A stretch of 58,241 nucleotides of DNA. Origin: Tissierellales bacterium (GTDB taxonomy: Bacteria; Bacillota; Clostridia; Tissierellales; VENL01). This document shows positions 44,637 through 54,600 of this stretch, in pieces. The notes under the pieces were generated by a model. It did no database searches. It saw only the letters and a program-made list of their open reading frames with translations, and was not told where the DNA came from. Made by a program: the position numbers and the translations under genes. Position 1 is the stretch's first letter. Every line of letters begins with the position of its first letter. Location of the stretch: assembly GCA_028280805.1 (NCBI GenBank), contig JANQLB010000017.1:1-58241 (forward strand), read 5' to 3'.

Positions 44637-45263
44637 AGTTATATCCTGATGACTATACCATTTAAGTGCACTATAAAGATGATCAGCTTTAAAATCAGGC
44701 CAATAATCATCTATTACGTAAAAATCAGAATAAACTGATTGAATCGGTAAGAATCCGCTTAATCTTCTTCTCCCACCCCATCTAATAATTAAGTCAACTC
44801 TAGAAATATCGTTAGATTTTAGCTGATTGTATATACTGCTTTTATCTTTACTTTCAATAAAGTTTTTTAAATCCCACTGCCATCCATAATTCACAAGGAA
44901 ATTAACCTTTATTCCACCCTTACCGATTCTTCTTCTTTCTGTATATGGAACTAGGTCTTTAGGAAACATTGGAGAATCAGCATTACCTATTACAAGTAAT
45001 GAAGCATTTTCTTTTAATAGAATTTCAACTGCATCTATACATGCCTTTGTAAATGCTTTGGTTTGCATAGAGGGTCTTTTTGTATTATCCATAGTAAATC
45101 CGTAATAGGTAATTTCTTTTATACCTACTTTCTTACATAGTCTAAATAGGTCTATACCGGGAGATAGACCAAATGTATAGCCCTTTTCTTTAGACATTCC
45201 ATTGGATATTGCCCATCTGCGGTTACCATCAGGGATAACACCTATATGATTGGGAATTTTCAT
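44625..45263 (-). CDS. Divergent cis-prenyltransferase (UppS family)
   Basis: The product has 212 residues from the ATG at 45263, which follows GGAGGTGT; a longer reading from 45317 has no site. It has the UppS fold marks HIGVIPDGNRRWA with the catalytic Asp in PDGNRR (residue 12), GYTFGL, and IRWGGRRRLSGFLP plus VYSDFYVIDDYWPDF near the C-terminus. UppS condenses isopentenyl diphosphate to make the C55 carrier for wall synthesis. Compared with the usual motifs RTGGExRLSNF, FSTENWKRP and AYSEFY, it reads RWGGRRRLSGF, FTMDNTKRP and VYSDFY, and at 212 residues it is short. It is more likely a second prenyltransferase than the essential UppS. Confidence 0.88.
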   Translation of the reverse strand: MKIPNHIGVIPDGNRRWAISNGMSKEKGYTFGLSPGIDLFRLCKKVGIKEITYYGFTMDNTKRPSMQTKAFTKACIDAVEILLKENASLLVIGNADSPMFPKDLVPYTERRRIGKGGIKVNFLVNYGWQWDLKNFIESKDKSSIYNQLKSNDISRVDLIIRWGGRRRLSGFLPIQSVYSDFYVIDDYWPDFKADHLYSALKWYSHQDITLGG

Positions 45264-45366
45264 GTTATACACCTCCAAATTATAACTATAGAGTAGTATA
45301 ACCAACATTAAATTCAAATAACCAAAAAACTCCCTGATTTAAAATTTTTGTAAAATAATTAATCTG

Positions 45367-45783
45367 CTATTTTCTGCTTTTAAGTAGTATAAATATTCCT
45401 AGAATTATTAATACAACAGGCCATAAATTACCAAAATTAAGCCAAGAGAAAAACTGTCTTGATATTATAACTGCACCAATAAGTACAAATATTAATCCTA
45501 TAGTAGTATTACCGAATTTCTTTTTAGCATCAGCATCACAAGAATTTGAATTATTCTGTTCATTATCATCTTGTGCAACGTCATAACCATGACCTTTTAT
45601 AGGGTTTCTAGGAATAATATAAGCACATGCCAGATATGCAATAATCCCAATAGAAGTTTCAAAAACAGTTATTAATGCCCATGCAACACGTATAATAGTT
45701 GGGTCAACTCTAAAATACTCTGCGATACCGCCACATACTCCGCTAATAATGTCATCTCTTGAACGATAAAGTTTTGAACTCAT
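45367..45783 (-). CDS. PspC-domain membrane protein
   Basis: The product has 138 residues from the ATG at 45783, eight bases after AGGAG (an upstream in-frame GTG reading from 45792 is less well placed). Residues 1-60 are a PspC domain: KLYRSRDDIISGVCGGIAEYF, VDPTIIRVAWALITV (seen in parts) and the following helix. Residues 90-138 hold two more membrane helices resembling the LiaI/LiaF-type transmembrane region. Such proteins sense or buffer envelope stress. It is transcribed toward the prenyltransferase, about 100 bases apart, which fits a cell-envelope theme but not a proven operon. Confidence 0.9.
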   Translation of the reverse strand: MSSKLYRSRDDIISGVCGGIAEYFRVDPTIIRVAWALITVFETSIGIIAYLACAYIIPRNPIKGHGYDVAQDDNEQNNSNSCDADAKKKFGNTTIGLIFVLIGAVIISRQFFSWLNFGNLWPVVLIILGIFILLKSRK

Positions 45784-45940
45784 TACAACCACTCCTTTAT
45801 CCAGTTTTTAGATTTATACATTGTTATATTATATTTTATCATACAAATTCTGTTTATTTAAGTTGAAAACAAAATTTAATCAATTATATTTAATCCTATG
45901 GGAATAATATTTTTAGTTAGAATATAAAAGGAGGATAAAA

Positions 45941-46117
45941 ATGAGTGAAAAATATGTAGTAAGAACAGATAGTGTTATAAGCAATCCTATGTCTAGAGAC
46001 AAAGCAGTTAAAATGGTTAAACAATATGATAACCAAGGAATATCTGCATATATCGTATCTGAAGATGAAGGTGAGAGATTAAAAAACAGTAAGTTTAATA
46101 CACCAAAATGGGATTAA
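45941..46117 (+). CDS. Small 58-residue protein of unknown function
   Basis: An ideal AGGAGG (about 45929-45934) precedes ATG by seven bases, and a 58-codon frame ends in TAA four bases before a strong 11-bp terminator, so this is a well-formed single-gene unit. The product is charged and soluble: MSEKYVVRTDSVISNP, SRDKAVKMVKQYDNQGISAYIVSEDEGERL (read in parts), ending KFNTPKWD. The middle resembles a short alpha/beta unit seen in small Clostridial proteins of unknown function. No signal peptide or membrane segment. It is divergent from the PspC gene. Confidence 0.8.
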   Translation: MSEKYVVRTDSVISNPMSRDKAVKMVKQYDNQGISAYIVSEDEGERLKNSKFNTPKWD

Positions 46118-46120
46118 AAA

Positions 46121-46163
46121 AATACTCCTCTGTGATATATTGGTGTCATAGAGGAGTATTTTT
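46121..46163 (+). terminator. Strong Rho-independent terminator
   Basis: An 11-bp perfect stem (AATACTCCTCT at 46121-46131 with 46150-46160) runs into T residues directly after the 58-residue protein gene. Confidence 0.88.
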
Positions 46164-46201
46164 ATTAGTGATGTAAGCGTTAAAAAAACTTCAGATAAAT
46201 A

Positions 46202-46230
46202 TTGACATGGTATAATTATTCGTGTAAAAT
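46202..46230 (+). promoter_or_regulatory. Strong promoter of the methyltransferase-GNAT leader
   Basis: TTGACA (46202-46207) and TAAAAT (46225-46230) are 17 bases apart. The predicted start near 46237 leaves a leader of about 525 bases before the methyltransferase gene, with a mini-ORF, a terminator and an orphan ribosome site. Confidence 0.8.
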
Positions 46231-46266
46231 AAGTACTGTTAGAAAATTTTCTTTGGAGGTAGCTAT

Positions 46267-46287
46267 ATGCTAAGAGTTATTCTTTAA
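46267..46287 (+). CDS. Possible 6-residue leader peptide (MLRVIL)
   Basis: GGAGGT (46255-46260) stands six bases before an ATG reading MLRVIL then TAA, only about 30 bases after the predicted transcript start. A mini-ORF this close to a strong promoter and ahead of a terminator and a methyltransferase/acetyltransferase pair resembles ribosome-mediated attenuation of antibiotic-response genes. A second orphan site (GAGGAGGT, 46678-46685) precedes another tiny frame at 46693-46704. Translation is unproven. Confidence 0.4.
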   Translation: MLRVIL

Positions 46288-46632
46288 TCTATAATATAGT
46301 ACAAATTTAATAGTCAAATCTATAATATGCCTTTGGTATTGAAATTTAAACTGTTTTTGTTATAAAATAGTGTATTTAAGTGTTTTTGATACAATATTAG
46401 ATATTTTCTAATAGTGTAAGGTATGCTTTTATTTGACGACTATGTGTAGATAATAAGGATAACTATTCTTTAGCTTAGTATAAACCTCTAATAGAATGAT
46501 TTTTTGGTTTTCATGTTTGCATAATTCCAGCCATATATGATAATTTGATTTATATATGAATTTTATGTTTTTTATTACACTATTGATTCTATAGTGTTCT
46601 ATACTGATTTTAATATTAATTTGTTAATTAAG

Positions 46633-46665
46633 CTGTAAGTAGGACTATCCTATTTGCAGTTTTTT
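46633..46665 (+). terminator. Leader terminator (possible attenuator)
   Basis: CTGTAAGTAGGA pairs with TCCTATTTGCAG (46633-46644 with 46648-46659, two G-U) around a 3-nt loop and runs into six T residues. It lies inside the leader, about 100 bases before the methyltransferase start and after no complete gene, so conditional termination is likely. The 46231-46632 stretch before it is AT-rich with no gene other than the mini-ORF. Confidence 0.7.
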
Positions 46666-46763
46666 ATTTTTTGTTGTGAGGAGGTAATACCGTTGATGAG
46701 ATAAGAAAATGTAAGAATAAAGTAGTAATTCACTGATTTTAATAATTAAAGGAGTGTTTAAAA

Positions 46764-47435
46764 ATGTCCAGTAATAAAAACATAATACTCGAAGATATGG
46801 ATAAATTTTTTGATTCTAGAGTAGACAGCTATGATGAGCATATGAAGGAAAATATTCACTTGTTTGAGGATTTTTATAAGGCTATTGCAAATCCTATAAA
46901 GGAAACTCAAGAGCCATTAAAAATTCTAGATTTAGGCTGTGGAACAGGTCTTGAACTTGAGAATATTTTTTCAAAAGCAAAAAATGCTTTAGTTACAGGA
47001 GTAGATTTATCTCAAGAAATGCTTAATAAACTAATTAGCAAATATGATAAGTATTCAAATCAAATTACTCTTATTAGAGACTCATATACATCTTATGATT
47101 TTGGTAAAGATACCTATGACTATGTAATATCTGTAATGACCATACATCACTTATTTGAAGATGAAAAGGTTAAATTATATTCTAAAATAAGAGATTCGCT
47201 TAAGGATGATGGAATGTATATAGAAGGAGATTACGTTGTTGACGAGGAACAATCTAAGGAAGCGTTAAAGGAGTACGAGAGAAAAATAAAACTTGTTGAT
47301 AAAAATGGATTTTATCATATTGATATACCAATGACAGAGGAAAAGCAAATAATGCTCATGAATAAAGCCGGCTTCTTAAAGGTAGAAGTTATCTTTAAGG
47401 GTGAAAGAAATAGAGTATTTGTTGCTAAAAAATAA
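46764..47435 (+). CDS. Class I SAM-dependent methyltransferase
   Basis: The product has 223 residues. The Rossmann methyltransferase core shows motif I ILDLGCGTGLELENI (near residue 53), the acidic residue at the end of strand two in VTGVDLSQEML, and VISVMTIHHLFEDE near motif IV. It moves a methyl group from SAM to an unknown acceptor; the N-terminal helix (FFDSRVDSYDEHM) is typical of the small-molecule methyltransferase group. AAAGGAG precedes the ATG. A GNAT gene follows 13 bases later, so the two are co-transcribed, and both sit behind the attenuator-like leader. A drug- or metabolite-modifying pair is a reasonable guess only. Confidence 0.88.
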   Translation: MSSNKNIILEDMDKFFDSRVDSYDEHMKENIHLFEDFYKAIANPIKETQEPLKILDLGCGTGLELENIFSKAKNALVTGVDLSQEMLNKLISKYDKYSNQITLIRDSYTSYDFGKDTYDYVISVMTIHHLFEDEKVKLYSKIRDSLKDDGMYIEGDYVVDEEQSKEALKEYERKIKLVDKNGFYHIDIPMTEEKQIMLMNKAGFLKVEVIFKGERNRVFVAKK

Positions 47436-47448
47436 AGGAGGATGGAAA

Positions 47449-48297
47449 ATGAATTATAAATATATAAAAAACTACCAATGCAATGATGAGTTAATGGAAA
47501 GCTATTTTCAGTATACAAAAAAAGTATTTGGATTTGATCTAAAGAAATGGAGAAGCTTAGGTCATTGGAAGAGCCAGTATATACCTCATTCTTTAATTGA
47601 AAACAATAAAGTTATTGCAAATGCGTCTGCTGCTATTATGAAGCTACAGATAAAAGGCAAAGATGTTGATGCTGTTCAATTTGGGTCAGTAGGTGTGCTG
47701 TCTGAATATAGAGGAGAAGGATTATCTCGAGTACTGATGAAAGAGATTATAGAAGAATATAAGCACTATCCTTTAATTTTCTTATTTTCAAGTCTTGAGC
47801 AGTACTATGAGAAGTTTAATTTTAAAAGGTTTAAGGAAATCACTCCATATATTAAAATATTAGATAACAGTAGAAATGTAGAACCGATAAAGGTGAACTT
47901 AGAATTTGAGGCTGTTAAAAGACTATTAGAAGGAAATCTACAGAATTCCTCTATAATCGACGCTAAAGGAAATGTCGACTTTAATTGGTTTCACCTTATG
48001 TATATCCATAAAAATAATATTTATTATATTAAAGATAGGGATATAGTATTCTTAGCCAGATATAATGAAGGTACTGTGGATGTTTATGATATTTTTTCAC
48101 AATGGAAGGTTGATTTTGAGGAGATAAAGGAGTATATATTGAAGCCTGATACCACTGAGATAAGATTTCACTTTACTCCGGATTGGCTAAGTGTAGACTA
48201 TGATACAAAACCTTATACTGAGCATAATATGTTTGTATTAGGAGAATTTCCTGAAGATATAAGTAATTTCAAATTTCCTGATATAGCAGTAACTTAG
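47449..48297 (+). CDS. GNAT-family acetyltransferase (Eis-like N-terminal domain)
   Basis: The product has 282 residues from the ATG at 47449, which follows AAAGGAGG; earlier in-frame codons overlap the methyltransferase gene. The GNAT core is clear: FGSVGVLSEYRGEGLSRVLMKEII (residues near 80-103, seen in parts) gives the acetyl-CoA loop R-G-E-G-L, and FLFSSLEQYYEKFNFKRF is the late strand with the aromatic YEKF. A C-terminal 120-residue part (SIIDAKGNVDFNWFHLMY; FHFTPDWLSVDYDTKP) resembles the second lobe of Eis/enhanced-intracellular-survival acetyltransferases. Those modify aminoglycosides or other amines. The substrate here is not known. Confidence 0.85.
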   Translation: MNYKYIKNYQCNDELMESYFQYTKKVFGFDLKKWRSLGHWKSQYIPHSLIENNKVIANASAAIMKLQIKGKDVDAVQFGSVGVLSEYRGEGLSRVLMKEIIEEYKHYPLIFLFSSLEQYYEKFNFKRFKEITPYIKILDNSRNVEPIKVNLEFEAVKRLLEGNLQNSSIIDAKGNVDFNWFHLMYIHKNNIYYIKDRDIVFLARYNEGTVDVYDIFSQWKVDFEEIKEYILKPDTTEIRFHFTPDWLSVDYDTKPYTEHNMFVLGEFPEDISNFKFPDIAVT

Positions 48298-48470
48298 TAG
48301 AGTCAGTAACTTTGGAAAATGCCACCCTTATTTTACAGTTAGGTATTTTTTTAGTAAAAGACATTATACATCATTCGACAATATCATTATCACTCTCAAT
48401 AAAAACAATGTTAACTTTTGGTTTCTAACTTTAAAAATAGTTATGTAGGCATTTGTGAAACACCTCAATA

Positions 48471-48503
48471 AAAATCCGGCAGAGCTTTTCTCTGCTGGAT
48501 TTT
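48471..48503 (+). terminator. Rho-independent terminator
   Basis: A 14-bp stem with one G-U pair (48471-48484 with 48490-48503) ends the methyltransferase-GNAT transcript. It is followed by T/A-rich sequence. Confidence 0.82.
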
Positions 48504-48597
48504 AAATTTTAAAAGATTTATTTATAAATAATTTTCTGAATTTTAACTTTACATATGTTAAAAGTGAATGTTACTATGTATATAAGCTAATAAGCAT

Positions 48598-48644
48598 ATT
48601 CTACAAAAAAAGACAAAAATCGACATAGAAATAATTTGTAGAAT
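48598..48644 (+). promoter_or_regulatory. Inverted repeat ahead of the giant surface-protein gene
   Basis: ATTCTACAAA (48598-48607) and TTTGTAGAAT (48635-48644) are a perfect 10-bp inverted repeat. The 27-nt loop contains GACAAAAATCGACA with two GACA copies. It ends about 12 bases before the AGGGGGTG ribosome site, so it could be an operator or an mRNA hairpin. No clean promoter is visible between 48504 and 48598. Confidence 0.4.
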
Positions 48645-48669
48645 CGTAAAAATTATAGGGGGTGTAAAT

Positions 48670-51600
48670 TTGAATAACAAAAGATTTTTTTCAAAGGTAT
48701 TAGCTTTTGGGCTGGCAGTTATTATGACGTTTTTGTCAGTCACCTATAAAGCTGATGCTTCAACAGCACTTGAACAGCCAATAATAAATAATGTAGTAAT
48801 CCTTTCCGATTCAATAACAGTTGAATGGGGACATGTTAATGGGGCAACAGGTTATGATATAGAAGTAGACGGATTTATTATTGATAATGGACTAAATACT
48901 ATATATCAACATACAGGATTACTGATAGGGACAACCCATACTTATAAAGTAAGGGCGAAAAATGACACAGAAACTGGACATTGGAGTGAATCGGTAACAG
49001 CTGCAACTGTAGATACAACATCACCGGTAATAACTCTAAATGGAGAAACAGAAACTACACTAGAAGTATTTTCAGCATATACGGAACAAGGAGCAACAGC
49101 ATTAGATGACGTGGACGGAGATATAACAGCAGATATAATAACAACAGAAAATGTTAATACATCAGTTTTAGGAGATTATACTGTAAATTACTTAGTAAGT
49201 GATACAGCAGGAAATGAAACAACTGTTAGTAGGTCTGTATACGTTGTAGATACAACAAAACCTTTAATCATGTTAAATGGCAATAATATTATAAATTTAA
49301 ATTTAGGAGATATTTACTCAGAAGAAGGAGCTGTAGCTACTGATAATTACGATGGAGATATAACAAGTAATATAATTATAACAGGAACAGTAGATACATC
49401 ATTAGAAGGAACATACCCGGTAAGATACAATGTAACAGACAGCAGCGGCAACATGGCAGATGAGATTACAAGAACCGTAAATGTAACAAATACAACACCA
49501 ATAGATATAATACCACCGTTAATAACTATAAACGGAGAAACAGAAATTACACTAGAAGTATTTTCAACATATACAGAAGAAGGAGCAGCAGCATTAGATG
49601 ACGTAGACGGAGACATAACAGCAGATATAATAACAACAGGAAATGTTGATACATCAGTTTTAGGAGAATACATAATAACATATGAAGTAAATGATAATGC
49701 AGGAAACAGTATATCAGCTATAAGAACAGTAAATGTAGTAGATACCACAAAACCGATAATCACACTAAATGGAAGCAGTACAGTTGAATTAAATGTGGGA
49801 GATATATATGTAGAAGAAGGAGCAACATCCAGTGATAACTTTGATGGAGATATAACTAGTAGTGTTGTCATTACTGGAACAGTAGATTCAGCAGCAGAAG
49901 GAGTATACACATTAAGATACAACGCATCTGACAGCAGTGGGAATGTAGGAGATGAAGTAACTAGAACAGTAAGTGTTAAAAGTATAAGTAGTAGCTTGAA
50001 TACAGAAGATGAAGTAGCAGAGGTATCATCTTTGACAGTTACAACTGTGCCTGATGGATGGATAGGAATATATACTGCCGATGAACTATCAAAAATAGGT
50101 AATGATTCAGAATACCCGCGTGATGGTCAATATATTTTAATGAATGATATTGATTTATCTAGCTATCAGAATTGGACTCCTATAGGTAGTGATTGGCGAA
50201 AATTTGAAGGAATTTTTGATGGTCAAGGATATAAGATATATAATTTGACAATAAATACAAACAAAGATTATCGAGGGTTGTTTGGAGTGGCAGATAGTAC
50301 GGCAATAGTTAAGAATGTAGGTCTTGAGAATGTAAATATATCAAACCCAGTCGGTGATTATACAGGCGGTTTGATTGGATATAATTATGGCTCGATACAA
50401 AATTGCTATGTAAATGGATATGTAGAAGGTGATTGGAACACAGGATTATTGGTAGGGTATAACAACAGAGGAGCTATAGAGAAGTCATATGTAAATGGTT
50501 CAGTAATAGGAAACGGTTGGTACACTGGTGGACTAATAGGTTCTAACAGTAGGGGAACAATTAAAGAAAGCTATTCAACAGGGAACGTATATGGAGCTGT
50601 TCAATACGTTGGCGGATTAGTAGGACAAAACATGCTTGGTATTATTGAAAACAGCTATTCTATAGCAAATGTTGATGGAGGTAATTATAAAGGAGGATTA
50701 ATTGGAAGTGCCAGTGGGAAAGTAACTAATTGCTATGCAGCAGGAAAAGTAACAAATCGTGGTAATAATGTTGGTGGATTTGTAGGCTATTCTAGCGTAA
50801 CAATAACAGATTGTTACTGGGATAAAATACAAACAACTCAGATGACGTCAGATGGAGGAGAAGGAAAACTTACATATATGTTAGTGACAGAAGAAGAGTA
50901 TTTAAATTGGGATTTTACTAATACATGGACAATAGAAGAGAATATTTCGTATCCATATTTCAAATGGCAAAGCAACAATATTCCAGAAATAGATTTTATT
51001 CGCTTTAATGATGGAGAAGGTTCAAGCTCTGATCCATATATAATTACAACTCCTGAGCAACTTAACCTAGTAAGATATGAGTTAGATAGTTACTTTGAAC
51101 TAGGTAATGATATAAATTTATCTAGCTATGTAAACTGGACACCTATAGGTGACGATATTAACAGGTTTGCTGGAAATTTTGAAGGCAATAGACATAAAAT
51201 AACAAACATAACAATAAATTCAAATAGTGATAATCAAGGGCTTTTTGGAGTCACAGATACGTCAGCAGTAATTAAAAATATTGGACTTGAGAATGTTAAC
51301 ATATCAAACCTAGGATATAATTATACAGCAGGTTTAGTTTCACAAAATTATGGATTGATACAAAACAGTTATGTAGAGGGTATTATTGAAGGTGGAAGTT
51401 CTACTGGACTATTGGTAGCATATAACTTAGGAACAATCAAAGAATGTTACTCAATAGGGAGCGTTTTTGGAGATAGATATACTGGTGGTTTAGTAGGTAC
51501 AAATATCAGTGCTACTATTGAAAATTGTTACTCATTAACAAGTGTTAATGGTGTTGATTGCACAGGTGGACTAATAGGGTATAACAGATCAGTAGTAACT

Positions 51601-54600
51601 AAGTGTTATGCAGCAGGTAAAGTAATAGGTGAAAGTAATGTAGGAGGTCTAATAGGTTATTCTACTTTAGCAGTAACAGATAGTTATTGGGATGCTATAG
51701 AAACAACTCAACCTGGCTCTAGCGGAGGAGAAGGAAAGCTTACAAAATTTCTGTTAAGCCAACAGATTTATGAGACATGGGATTTTTCGAATTTATGGAC
51801 AATAGATGAAAATTTCTCTTATCCATATTTTCAATGGCAAACTGAGAATATTCCCTATAAAACTTTTAGCTACTTTAGTCAAGGTGATGGGACAAATTCT
51901 AATCCATTTGTTATCACAATGTTTGAAGAATTTGATTTAGTCAAATATGGATTAGATGAGTGCTATGTTTTAGATATTGATATAGATTTATCTAATTATG
52001 GAGATTGGGAACCTATAGGTAGTAACTTAAATCGATTTAAAGGTAGTTTTGATGGTAATGGATATAAGATATCCAATTTGACAATTAATACTTCAGATGA
52101 TTACCAAGGCTTATTTAGTGCTACTTATGATACAGCAGAACTTACAAATATAAGACTTGAAAATGTAAATATATCAAATCCAAGTAATAATTACATCGGA
52201 GGTCTAGTAGGACATAACAATGGAATAATTAGTAATAGCTATGTAACTGGTAATGTAGAAGGATATGCTTATGTAGGGTTATTAGCAGGATACAGCTACA
52301 ATCTGGATACAATTGCACAATGTTTTACAGAGGGATCTGTTATAGGACATCATTCAAGCACAGGAGGATTAATGGGTTATAATAGTTATACAACTATAGA
52401 GAACTGTTATTCTAATGCTGATGTTTATAGTGGAGATAATAGTGGAGGTTTAGTAGGCTATAATTATAAGGGAGACATAAGTAAATCATATGCTGTAGGA
52501 CAAGTAACTGGAGATAATAGTGGAGGTTTAGTAGGCTATAATTATCGTGGTAGAGTATCATATAGTTATTGGGATATAGAAACTACTGGGCAAACAATAT
52601 CTAAAGGAGGAATTGGAAAAACAACTTTAGAAATGTACGAACAGTCAACATATGAACTTTGGGACTTTACAAATGTTTGGGCTATAGACATAACACAAGA
52701 AACAAATAATGGATATCCATATTTACAGGCATTTTTGGCAGTTGATACAACACCTCCAACAATCACACTAAACGGAAACTCTGAAATAACTTTAGAGGTA
52801 TTTTCAACGTATACAGAAGAAGGAGCTACAGCAATAGATGACGTTGATGGAGATATAACATCCAATATTGTAACAACAGGAACAGTAGATACTTCAGTTC
52901 TAGGAGATTATACTGTAACTTATGAAGTAAGCGATAGTTCAGGTAATAATACATCAGAGACAAGAACAATACATGTGGTAGATACTACAAAACCAGTAAT
53001 TTCTTTGAACGGAAACAGTATACTAGAGTTAGAACTGGGAGATACGTATATTGAAGAAGGATCAACAGCCAGTGATAATTACGATGGAGATATAACCAAT
53101 AGTATAGTTATAACAGGAGAAGTGAACATTGCAACAGAAGGGACATATACAGTTAGGTATAACGTAGCAGATAGTAGTGGGAATACTGCAGATGAGGTTA
53201 TAAGAACAGTAAATGTTACAGTACCAATCCCTGTAGATACAACACCTCCAGTTATAACTTTAAACGGCAGTTCAGAGGTTACTTTAGAAGTATTTTCAAC
53301 GTATACAGAAGAAGGAGCTACAGCAGTTGATGATGTAGATGGAGATGTAACAGGTAATATAAGTATAATAGGAACAGTAGACAATAATACATTGGGAGAT
53401 TATCTAATAACCTATGAAGTAAGTGATACTGCAGGAAATGAAACGACCGTTAGTAGATCAGTGTATGTGGTTGATACTACAAAGCCAATAATTATTTTAA
53501 ACGGGACAAGCCCGGTAGAATTGAATGTAGGAGACATATATACAGAAGAAGGAGCTACAGCAGTTGATAATTATGATGGAGATATAACTAGTAATATAGA
53601 AATAACAGGTACAGTAGATACTGCAACAGCAGGAACGTATTACCTAATATATAATGTAACAGATAGCAGTAGTAATGTTGCAGATGAGAAAATTAGAACA
53701 ATTATCGTAACATTGGGAGTACCAACTAATATAGAGACTTCATCAACTTTAGACAGTATAAGTGTATCATGGGATTCAGTTATTGGTGCAACTGAATATG
53801 ACATAGAAGTAGATGGATTAGTGGTAGATAATAACAACAGTACGATTTATGAGCATATAGGTCTACAATCTAGTGCAGTTCATACCTATAGAATTAGAGC
53901 TAAAAATGAAACCACAATAGGGCAATGGAGTGATTATATAATAGCAAATACCACAGATATAACTGCACCAGAGATCACACTCAATGGAGACACAGAAATA
54001 ACCTTAGAAGTATTCTCAACATACATAGAAGAAGGATCCTCAGCAATAGATGATGTAGATGGAGATATCACAGAAGATATTATTGTAACAGGAACAGTAG
54101 ACACTAACATACTAGGAAACTATTTCGTAAACTATCTGGTAAGTGATAGTGCAGGCAATGAAACTACAGTTAATAGAGCAGTTTATGTTGTAGATACAAC
54201 AAAACCAGAAATCACAATTAATGGTGGTCAAATAGTAAATATACTTTTAGGAGACACATACACAGAAGCAGGAGCTACTGCCACTGATAACTATGATGGA
54301 GATATAACAGGTAATATAGATATAACAGGAACAGTAGATACAGCAGTAGAAGGAACTTATGAGGTAAGATACAATGTAACAGATAGTAGTGGGAATATAG
54401 CAGATGAGATAGTTAGAACGGTGAATGTAGTAGATTCATTAGAATCAGATACAACTCCACCGACAATAACATTAAATGGTAATCCGGAAATTACTTTGGA
54501 AGTATTTTCCCAGTACATTGAACAAGGAGCAACAGCTATTGATGATATAGATGGCGATATTACTGCAGATATTATAACAACAGGAGATGTAGATAATTCT

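Noticed and set aside
46121..46763. A riboswitch in the methyltransferase leader
   Set aside because: I could not match any known aptamer core. The mini-ORF and terminator fit translation-linked attenuation better.
48374..48380. A perfect Spo0A box (TGTCGAA on the minus strand)
   Set aside because: It lies between a gene end and a terminator, about 290 bases before the giant gene, and one 7-base match in AT-rich DNA is expected by chance.
49347..53837. Several minus-strand frames of 65-191 codons within the giant gene
   Set aside because: They are low-complexity Ser/Thr/Val-rich shadows of the repeated Asp/Gly/Thr codons on the plus strand, without ribosome sites.
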